Below, in pieces: positions 57,317 to 64,000 of a stretch of DNA of 64,000 nucleotides (position 1 is the stretch's first letter; every line of letters begins with the position of its first letter). The notes below the pieces were generated by a model. It was given only the letters and a program-made list of their open reading frames with translations, did no database searches and was not told where the DNA came from. The position numbers and the translations under genes were made by a program. Source of the stretch: Rebecca billardiae RCC1528 (taxonomy: Eukaryota > Haptophyta); contig OZ251225.1 in NCBI GenBank assembly GCA_965240325.2, positions 3,534,001-3,598,000 on the forward strand, read 5' to 3'.

Positions 57317-58438
57317 ATATATGCACGCACCGTATATAGTAGTAGCTTAGTCGTAGTATATTATTAGCACATATCAGCAGTCTTATTAATATATTATTAA
57401 GCAGATCGATGACGATGACTACAGCACTCTCATCGGCTCAGAGCTGCGCTTCATTGCTTGTAATGACACTGCATGTCCATCCGCCACCGACGGTCGGCCT
57501 GTGAGCAGCAGCACCTCGGCTCGGCGGCTGCCGTGACGAACACGCGCGGCGCTGCCGGCTGAGCGGCTGAGCCTGAGGCTGCGCTCAGTAGTCTAAGTAG
57601 GTAGTACGACAGCATTCTCTGAGTGTGGTGTAGACATCCCCCCCCCGACTGGGACACCGGCAATAATATGATGGGCGATGTGCTGCTGACGATGTAGTCT
57701 ACAGTTTACTATGTTTTAACGTGCACACTTGGTTAAGGCGTGATTGACGCCATCCAACACTGCACAAAGACACCGCCACAAAACAGACCGGCGCAGGCAG
57801 GTGAGGGGCGCGTTGCCGCACCTCATCGAGGCGGCCATTGCAGCAAGCGGCCGCCCCGCGCTCGGAGGCACGCGCTCGGGAGCGCGCTCTGACACCACAC
57901 GGGGAGGGTGCTGCACCTGGATGTTGTATCCCAGCCACCTCGAGAGTGCAGCCGCGCCAAACACCTGCCTGCGCTGTGAGCGACGCCACGTCGACTGATC
58001 GAGCCCCAGCCGAAGGGAAGAACTGGAAGATGAAGGGTGGGCAGGTCCACATGACAGTACTGCTAGGCGGCTCACGCATGCAATAATAATTTTACACTGA
58101 TGCCAAATTATGGCGCGCTATAAAAGCTAGTAAGCTAGCAAGCTAGCAGCGGCGGCGGGGTGTCATGCGCCTAGCGCCACTGCCCCGTACAGTCCGTACG
58201 CTCCCCTAGTAGCCCGCCGGGCCCTAGCCAGCCCAGCCAGCGCTGAGCAGGCCATGCCAGGCCACCTGGCAAAGCGCGCGCTCCCGCGGACCACCTCATC
58301 ACGGCTCGCGCGGCCCATGCTGGCCCTGCTGGCGGCCCATTGATGTAGGTTATACCCGGCGACCCGTCGGCGGTCCGGTCGAACGGCTGAGAGCAGGCGA
58401 GCAGATATATATATATATATTGATTGGCGCTTCGCGCG
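57317..58438. other. Intergenic region before the copia element
   Basis: AT-rich at 57317-57410, then GC-rich. A TATAAAA motif at 58119-58125 has no convincing gene on either side. A TA run lies at about 58405-58420. Frames of about 120 codons at 57699-58079 overlap on both strands and have no recognisable product. Confidence 0.5.
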
Positions 58439-58972
58439 TGTCGTGCGGTCCTTACTGTGTTTCGTGGGGCGAAGGGGCGTCCCCCTTGCTGGCGGTGGTT
58501 TCAGGTAACTGATGTTTCAGTCTGGTGAAAGCTGATGGAAGTGGCATCGAAGATTTTGGAATCTTCGTGTGCCTGCTTCCCTCGGTCGGAATGCTCTCGG
58601 AATTCCGTTGATTGCCTTCGCGTCATTGCACGAAAGCTTCCTGTGATGATCGGGACGTCTCCTCGAAATGAAAAGAAAGTTCTGATGACTGCATGGTAGT
58701 CTCTGGTCCAGTTCAGGGTACCTTCCCAAGTGGTGAAGAATCCCTGGACCCTTGGATGTGTAGTCCGAAGACCTCATGTGTGTGCCGATGCTCCTTATCT
58801 TTGGAGTAGTAACTTGCATGAACAATGGCTGCTGTTGGCCTTGCTCTTGAATGGTGAAACCGATTGAATTGCATGATGAAAGTCTGTAGCTTGGCGGCTG
58901 AAATTGCTCAGCGCCTTGGAATTAAAGTCTCGAGCTGGGGAATGGCGCCGATGGCTGCCTTGGACTTTGACA
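58439..58972 (-). repeat. Probable 3' LTR of the copia element
   Basis: On the minus strand the segment begins TGTCAAAGTC directly after a purine-rich tract (TGAGGGGGCG, 58982-58973) and ends CCGCACGACA at 58439. The TGTC/GACA ends fit the TG...CA rule and the length of about 534 bp is normal. The left boundary is a choice made without the 5' LTR for comparison. Confidence 0.6.
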
Positions 58973-58979
58973 CGCCCCC

Positions 58980-60134
58980 TCAATTCGAAACTGGTGTAAC
59001 CATGATGTCTCGAAAATTGGTGAACTTGTCCTTGGGTAGCGCCTTGGTCAGACAATCGGCGATGTTTTCCGATGTGTGCACCTTGGTGATGTTGACTGCA
59101 CCGAGGTCGACACAATCTCGAATAAAATGGTGTCGTACGTCGATGTGCTTGGTGCGCTTATGATGAATGCTGTTCTTTGAGAGATCAATCGCCCCCTTGT
59201 TGTCCTCGTGGATCACAATGGGAGTCTTTGGAATGTTGAGGATATCGCTGATGACGTCGCGTAGGTAAACTGCCTCTTTGGCTCCTTCCGCGAGAGCGAC
59301 ATATTCGGCCTCACATGATGAGAGGGTTGTGATTGACTGCTTGAAGGTGCGCCACGATACTGGGCCGCCAGCATGGAAGTAGATATAGCTTCCGGTCGAG
59401 CGGCGATCTTTTGTATCGTTGGCCCAGTCCGAGTCCACAAACATCTCCGTTCGTGGCTGAGTAGTAGCCGTTGATGTGAAAGTGATGCCGGAATTCTTTG
59501 TCCCGGCCAAGTACCTGAGCACTCGCTTGGCACCTTTAAGGTCGTTCGAGCTTGGGCTTGCCATGTGCCTTGCCAACATATTGACTGCGTAGCTGATGTC
59601 GGGTCGGCAGGTGTTCATGATGAATAGTAGCGCTCCGACAATTGCTCGGTAGGTCTTTGATTCCTCCGGCGAGCACGATGATGAATCGTCTGTCTCGACT
59701 GCTGTCGGATGCTCTGCTGCCGATCTGCACGGGTTGTCGACGGGCGTAATGTCGCTCATGTCGTGCTTCTTGAGGAGATCGGTGATGTACTGTGACATGG
59801 AGATAGTCGTCGACTTGGGCCCCTGGGCGATACTCATGCCTAGGAAAGTCGTTGCTGGTCCCAGATCCCGGAGGGTGAATTCTTTTCGAATTTCTCCGAT
59901 AATCGAGCTGGGCCTTGCGCTGTCGGGGGAGCTGCTCAGAATAAGCAGGTCGTCCACGTACACTGCGATGACGTCGATGATGTCTCCTGAGGTGCGGACG
60001 AAGATGCACTCCGACTGTGTGAGTTTCTTGAATCCTTTCTCTCGCAGTTTCTGGCTGAGGCGGATGTGCCATCGTCTGCCGCTCTGCTTAAATCCTGGAA
60101 GGGCCATATCCCAGTCAGCCGCGACCACGTGTCC
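58980..60134 (-). CDS. Copia reverse transcriptase C-terminal half and RNase H
   Basis: This is the same frame as the upstream polyprotein, after the in-frame TAG. The RT active site YVDD is at 59949-59960 (AVYVDDLLIL). The RNase H region includes FVDSDWA, SSCEAEYVAL, HEDNKGAI and KHIDVRHHF, ending in C-L-T-K-A-L-P and the stop TGA at 58982-58980. The stop codon overlaps the purine-rich plus-strand primer. The first part, L-P-G-F-K-Q-S-G-R-R-W, corresponds to the conserved copia L-Y-G-L-K-Q-S-x-R-x-W motif. The segment would be made only by readthrough of the TAG or not at all. An internal ATG gives a 382-codon frame from 60128 if its GTG-type start is counted. Confidence 0.85.
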   Translation of the reverse strand, partial: GHVVAADWDMALPGFKQSGRRWHIRLSQKLREKGFKKLTQSECIFVRTSGDIIDVIAVYVDDLLILSSSPDSARPSSIIGEIRKEFTLRDLGPATTFLGMSIAQGPKSTTISMSQYITDLLKKHDMSDITPVDNPCRSAAEHPTAVETDDSSSCSPEESKTYRAIVGALLFIMNTCRPDISYAVNMLARHMASPSSNDLKGAKRVLRYLAGTKNSGITFTSTATTQPRTEMFVDSDWANDTKDRRSTGSYIYFHAGGPVSWRTFKQSITTLSSCEAEYVALAEGAKEAVYLRDVISDILNIPKTPIVIHEDNKGAIDLSKNSIHHKRTKHIDVRHHFIRDCVDLGAVNITKVHTSENIADCLTKALPKDKFTNFRDIMVTPVSN

Positions 60135-63100
60135 CTAGGGTGGCTTGAGGGCACACGGGTACAGCGGGGGTAGCGTAGTGTAGATCTTCAGGCCGTCCTC
60201 CAATGGGGCTTGGAGGTACGCCGTACTCACGTCCGCAGAGTGGATGATCCAAGGTTTTTCTGGTGTTCGTAGCTCCGTCGTCAGTGCCAATAGGAGGCGT
60301 ACGTTCTCGTACCGGATAGTAGGCGAGAACACCTCGTCGTAATTGACTCCTTGAATCTGGCGGAAGCCTTGACCAACCAATCTTGCCTTGTACCGTTCGA
60401 TGGTACCATCTGGATTGGCTTTGACCTTGAAGACCAGCTTCGATGGGATAATTGCTTTCCCTTTGGGAACAATGACGGGCGTGAATGTGCCCAGCCTGTC
60501 GTGGGCCTCGTATTCTTCCATGATAGCCCTTGTCCAATCGGATGCTTGCTTGCTCTCCATCGCTTCCTTGAACGATGTAGGTACCGGGATATCTGATGCG
60601 AGCTGCGCGAGCTGCGCGCGCGCGCGCGCGCGCCGCGTCGGCGGGAAGTATGACTTGCCAGTCATGTTGCGAGTCCGCTGTGGGCGGCGATCGGCGGAGG
60701 GAGGAGGCTGCTTTGGCTGCGGTGGCGTATTGCTCTGCGATGGTCCGCCTCCAGCTCCGGGGCCGTCTCCATCACCGTCGTCGCCGTTGCCATCATCTCC
60801 CTTCTCGTCGTCGTCGGGTTTGTCCCTGTCGTCCTCGTCGTCATCGTAGTCTGATTTCTCGTCCGGCGATGGCGGATCGTCTCCTCCGCGCTCGGAGTCG
60901 CTGTCGGCGTCACTGCTGCTGCTGGCAAACTCTTCGTCGCCCTCCTCGTTGGTGTTGCTGTCACGGGTCTTACCAGCATCTGCACCTTGAGGAGGTCGCC
61001 GAGCGCTCCACGCCAGCAGGGGGTCCCGAATTTCGCGGATCTCCTTGAAATGCGTAGAGATTCGATCCAAAATGACTTGCTCGTTGAACTTGACGTGCCG
61101 AGTGATGACGATTTTCCCGTCGTCGGCACTCAAAACGATGTATCCGTGCGATCGCTTGATGGCGCCTCGCTCGAAGATACCGTCAAATCCGTATCCCAGT
61201 AAGATGCCCTCCCGCGCGCGCGGGAGTAGCTTGTTCTGCTTGTTGATCGACTGTACGAGGTAGATGCAGGGCGAGCCCCAGACTCTCAGCTTTTGCAGGA
61301 AGGGCCCGGGCGAGGTGCCAAACATCAACTCGTGCGGTGAAACCAGCTTGCCATCGCTGGTAGGATGCTTGCTCATCAGGTTGCGTTGCGCGGCAGCGCA
61401 CTTGGCTGCCCAATACCACCATTTGTGGTGTACGCCTGAGAGGTACAGCATTGTCCTCGCGTCATTCATGATGACTCCGAGGCCACGTTCGGCGACGCCG
61501 TTCAGCTGCTGCGTGTGGGGGGGCGACATGTAGTTGCATAGCATGTCGTACCTGCGAAGGACTCGGTTCCAATTCTTTGAGTGTAACTCTCGGCCTCCGT
61601 CGAGGTGAATGGTGCATCCGGCGATGCCCTTGTTCTGCATGGTGGCGGATAGAGAGTTGGCTCCCATCTCGCTGGCCATGAGGTCGAGCTTCTCCGGCGC
61701 TTCAGCCTTGTTTTGCATGTCGTAGAAGCGCATGTATCCGGAAAAATCATCGATGAATAGAGTTCCCCACCTTGGAGTCTTTGCGGGCAGCCCGTTGATG
61801 GGCCCGATGACATCGTTGTGGAGCATCTCGAGCGGTCGAGTTGTTCTCTCACGTGTGCCCGGGAACGGCTTGGCCTTGAACTTGGCAACGTCGGAGGGCT
61901 GGTACGTGCAGGGCGATGCCTCCGACATCTTGTCGTTCGCGCGGTAGGTTGCGCGTACACGCTTGATATCGGCATATCCTAGTCTGGATTGCCAGAGCGT
62001 GATCTTCCGCCCGTTCTTGATCGGGTCGACGTCTGGTGGCACGTCGTCCGCGGTGGCCGGCATGGCTGTCTCGGCCTTGGGTACGACTGCCTTGAATCCG
62101 ACCGTGTTGTCGGGGCGCAAATGAACCCTCTTGGGGCCGATGCGGATGTATGGTCGTTCGTCGAACACCACAGCCATTCCGACCGCGGCGAACGCGTTGA
62201 CTGAAAAGAGAGTAGTATCGAGATCTTCGACTCCGACAACGTTTTCCAGGCACACCGGCACGGTTGTGTCTGAGTCGGCGTCGAGTAAGTATACGTACAT
62301 GTCGCCTGCCTTGGATGCGTGTAGCTCAATGTCGCGCTTGGCAACCTTGACAGACATGCTGATCGGGTGAGCATTGTGTAGCAGGCCGAGGTTGATATCG
62401 ACAAATGATTGGGACGCGCCCGAGTCCAGATACGCGTATTGCGTCGGCTCGAGATCTGCGTCATCGGGTTCCGGGTCGATGTCCTCGTCTTGCACCATCT
62501 GGGCCCGCGGCCTCCCCGCCCGCTTTTGGGGCGGAGGTACTTTGATGAACTTGCCGTCGCGCCCGCCGGGCTTGGCGGGCGGCTTGAAGTTGCCCTGCCT
62601 TGGTGCACCGGGCGGCCTGGGTGGCCGCAAGTCTGGATGTAGCTTCCAGCACCGCTCTGCGGTGTGGTTGCGTAGCCCACAGTGCGAGCACGTGACGGCT
62701 GGTTGTCGGCGGTCCGCCTCCTCAGTATTGAGAGCGTGCGCGGGACCACCCCGCTTGGGGTCACGTTGCGTTGCCTGTCGTCCCTTGGGCGACTGAGTCC
62801 AACGCCTGTATGCGTCCTCGATCTGGGCGGTGAGCTGTTCGGTCTGGGCCACGCACTGCTGGGGCGACATTGAACCGTAAATAGAGATGACGGTCGAGTA
62901 GACCTCTGGGTGCTCGTGCATCCCGTTGTACAACTTGAAAACGAGGAGTGTGGCGTCGTCTAGCTCTCGATAGCGTGATGCGCGTACCATCTCCACCGTT
63001 TGCTTGATCATCTCGGGGCCGCTCACCGGGGTCGGTCGGTCCGGGTAGAGCTTCTTGAACTCAGCTCGGAGCTCCGACATGGTCGATACGTTCAGCTCGT

Positions 63101-64000
63101 GCTCGAAGATCTCGAGCAGAGTGTGTAAATTCAGGAAATTCTCATTTGGATTCACGATGTGCCGTTTCGACTCGAGGTACGAAAAGAGACTCGGCAGCAT
63201 CATGTCCTTGATACGCTTGAAAAGTACATCCACCGATCGCTCGTAGACGATCGTCATCTGCATGATGGTGGTGTCCGCGTCCATGTTTGCGAATGCGGTT
63301 GCGTACGGTTCCCGAATAGCATTTTCGGCTGTCCACACGGCAGCCTCGGCCAGCGCGTATCCGGAGAGCCTGGCCTCGACGGGGGTGACCATGGACGACG
63401 TAGTGTCGGTCGCTCTTCCCTTGAAGGAAGCCTTGACCTCGGTGACTGCGTCCTTGATCGCTCCGTGGATAGCCATTTTCGATTTGATTGTGAAGAAATT
63501 CAGCTTGTAGCTTCCGACGCCAGGCTGGCTTGTCTGCACAGCCATCATTGCATGTGCGTCGGGCAAGTAGGTGATGCAAGCTTCGCCTCCATTTCTGCGC
63601 GTTCGTGGTGACGCGTCGAGCGAGCTTGTCTCAATGTGGTCCTCTGCTGTGGCATAGCTGCCCATGTCCGACGATGTAGAAGACTCGTCCCCATCGCTGC
63701 TCTGCTGTGCGCTGTTGTCGTCACCAGTCGTGGCAGGTGGGTAGTTTGTGACACCACCAGGTGGGCCGTCGTCAGCCGGCGAGTGTCCCTCGCTCGCTTC
63801 AGAAGTCAGCCCATAGAACTCTTTGTGCAGGAAGCATGCGACACCTGGCTGTAGGAGTGCGTCATTACAATGGAACATGAGATCGAACTTGCTTTGGTGA
63901 AGCTCGTCCCTCTCCCGCACATAGTCTCCAACTGTGTAGTTGTGACCTTGCCGCTCTGCGGCTGCTGCGATGAAGCCTCCCGAGTAGATAGTGCATCGTT
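60135..64000 (-). CDS. Copia Gag-protease-integrase-RT polyprotein, partial at 5' end
   Basis: The frame is open from the right window edge (no stop up to 64000) to a TAG at 60137-60135. In order: a Gag region (about 64000-62750); a zinc knuckle C-x2-C-x4-H-x4-C (CSHCGLRNHTAERC, near 62690-62650); a protease with D-S-G in YLDSGASQSF (near 62425); integrase with L-H-N-D near 61830, H-L-D-G-G near 61605 and N-G-V-A-E-R near 61500; an Asp-rich linker (about 60960-60760); and the N-terminal half of reverse transcriptase with PSKLVFKVK and D-V-S-T-A-Y-L-Q-A. It ends inside RT at L-P-P-L-Y-P-C-A-L-K-P-P. Gag and Pol are in one frame, as in many plant and algal copia elements. Confidence 0.9.
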   Translation of the reverse strand, partial: RCTIYSGGFIAAAAERQGHNYTVGDYVRERDELHQSKFDLMFHCNDALLQPGVACFLHKEFYGLTSEASEGHSPADDGPPGGVTNYPPATTGDDNSAQQSSDGDESSTSSDMGSYATAEDHIETSSLDASPRTRRNGGEACITYLPDAHAMMAVQTSQPGVGSYKLNFFTIKSKMAIHGAIKDAVTEVKASFKGRATDTTSSMVTPVEARLSGYALAEAAVWTAENAIREPYATAFANMDADTTIMQMTIVYERSVDVLFKRIKDMMLPSLFSYLESKRHIVNPNENFLNLHTLLEIFEHELNVSTMSELRAEFKKLYPDRPTPVSGPEMIKQTVEMVRASRYRELDDATLLVFKLYNGMHEHPEVYSTVISIYGSMSPQQCVAQTEQLTAQIEDAYRRWTQSPKGRQATQRDPKRGGPAHALNTEEADRRQPAVTCSHCGLRNHTAERCWKLHPDLRPPRPPGAPRQGNFKPPAKPGGRDGKFIKVPPPQKRAGRPRAQMVQDEDIDPEPDDADLEPTQYAYLDSGASQSFVDINLGLLHNAHPISMSVKVAKRDIELHASKAGDMYVYLLDADSDTTVPVCLENVVGVEDLDTTLFSVNAFAAVGMAVVFDERPYIRIGPKRVHLRPDNTVGFKAVVPKAETAMPATADDVPPDVDPIKNGRKITLWQSRLGYADIKRVRATYRANDKMSEASPCTYQPSDVAKFKAKPFPGTRERTTRPLEMLHNDVIGPINGLPAKTPRWGTLFIDDFSGYMRFYDMQNKAEAPEKLDLMASEMGANSLSATMQNKGIAGCTIHLDGGRELHSKNWNRVLRRYDMLCNYMSPPHTQQLNGVAERGLGVIMNDARTMLYLSGVHHKWWYWAAKCAAAQRNLMSKHPTSDGKLVSPHELMFGTSPGPFLQKLRVWGSPCIYLVQSINKQNKLLPRAREGILLGYGFDGIFERGAIKRSHGYIVLSADDGKIVITRHVKFNEQVILDRISTHFKEIREIRDPLLAWSARRPPQGADAGKTRDSNTNEEGDEEFASSSSDADSDSERGGDDPPSPDEKSDYDDDEDDRDKPDDDEKGDDGNGDDGDGDGPGAGGGPSQSNTPPQPKQPPPSADRRPQRTRNMTGKSYFPPTRRARARAQLAQLASDIPVPTSFKEAMESKQASDWTRAIMEEYEAHDRLGTFTPVIVPKGKAIIPSKLVFKVKANPDGTIERYKARLVGQGFRQIQGVNYDEVFSPTIRYENVRLLLALTTELRTPEKPWIIHSADVSTAYLQAPLEDGLKIYTTLPPLYPCALKPP

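Larger units (their letters stand above)
58439..64000 (-). mobile_element. Ty1/copia-type LTR retrotransposon, 5' end beyond the window
   Basis: It reads right to left. The order gag with zinc knuckle, protease, integrase, reverse transcriptase, RNase H is the Ty1/copia (Pseudoviridae) order. The gag-pol frame is open to the right edge of the window, so its start and the 5' LTR are not visible. A probable 3' LTR occupies 58439-58972. The base composition is clearly less GC-rich than the host genes. One in-frame TAG at 60135-60137 breaks the polyprotein in the reverse transcriptase. Everything else visible is intact, so the copy is young or recently active. Confidence 0.9.

Noticed and set aside
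57699-58086. Frames of 75-126 codons near a TATAAAA motif
   Set aside because: Overlapping frames on both strands with no domain, no homology by eye and no consistent start.

Overview
This window reads as nuclear DNA of a GC-rich unicellular alga with a complex (secondary, red-lineage) plastid. The supporting evidence is: nuclear genes for a plastid-type ClpP and a thylakoid-lumen FKBP with layered targeting peptides; N-termini with a Y-V-(A)-P motif resembling the aromatic cleavage site of red-lineage plastid proteins; a spliceosomal factor (U2AF large subunit) and GT-AG introns; a CEP164-like WW module expected in flagellates; and proline-rich giant surface proteins. A haptophyte is my best guess and a pelagophyte or other chromist is possible. 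I cannot confirm the taxon without a search.

Layout. 1-5.4 kb holds no gene: it is direct repeats plus two foldback DNA elements, one nested in the other. 5.4-10.5 kb is a compact gene cluster: an unknown membrane protein and plastid ClpP (divergent, 129 bp apart), a lumenal FKBP, and TIM22 (spliced, three exons). A third foldback element lies inside the short divergent promoter between FKBP and TIM22. 11.0-14.9 kb is a 1304-residue coiled-coil protein. 16.9-18.8 kb is a U2AF65-like splicing factor on the minus strand. 19.9-35.5 kb is one minus-strand gene of about 5210 codons with ARM-like, IQ and CEP164-type WW segments and a very long Ala/Glu/Lys repeat region. 36.0-37.5 kb is a trimethyllysine-dioxygenase-like gene. 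38.2-40.4 kb is a 2.2-kb inverted-repeat element with 813-bp arms. 40.6-54.9 kb is a single-frame 4780-codon cell-surface protein built from 14 PPC-like domains, 7 copies of an unrecognised four-cysteine domain and 24 short GC-T-D repeats, with a signal peptide and a C-terminal membrane anchor. 55.0-57.3 kb is a tandem duplication, one unit of which contains a minisatellite. 58.4-64.0 kb is a Ty1/copia retrotransposon on the minus strand, cut by the window edge, with one in-frame stop in the reverse transcriptase.

The plastid genes (ClpP, FKBP), the mitochondrial import and carnitine-pathway genes (TIM22, TMLH-like) and the splicing factor are ordinary housekeeping genes. They do not form an operon, but the short divergent intergenic gaps suggest shared bidirectional promoters. 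The unusual content is the foldback family with exact 7-bp target duplications and the two giant modular proteins. All similarity statements come from reading motifs by eye; no database search was run.
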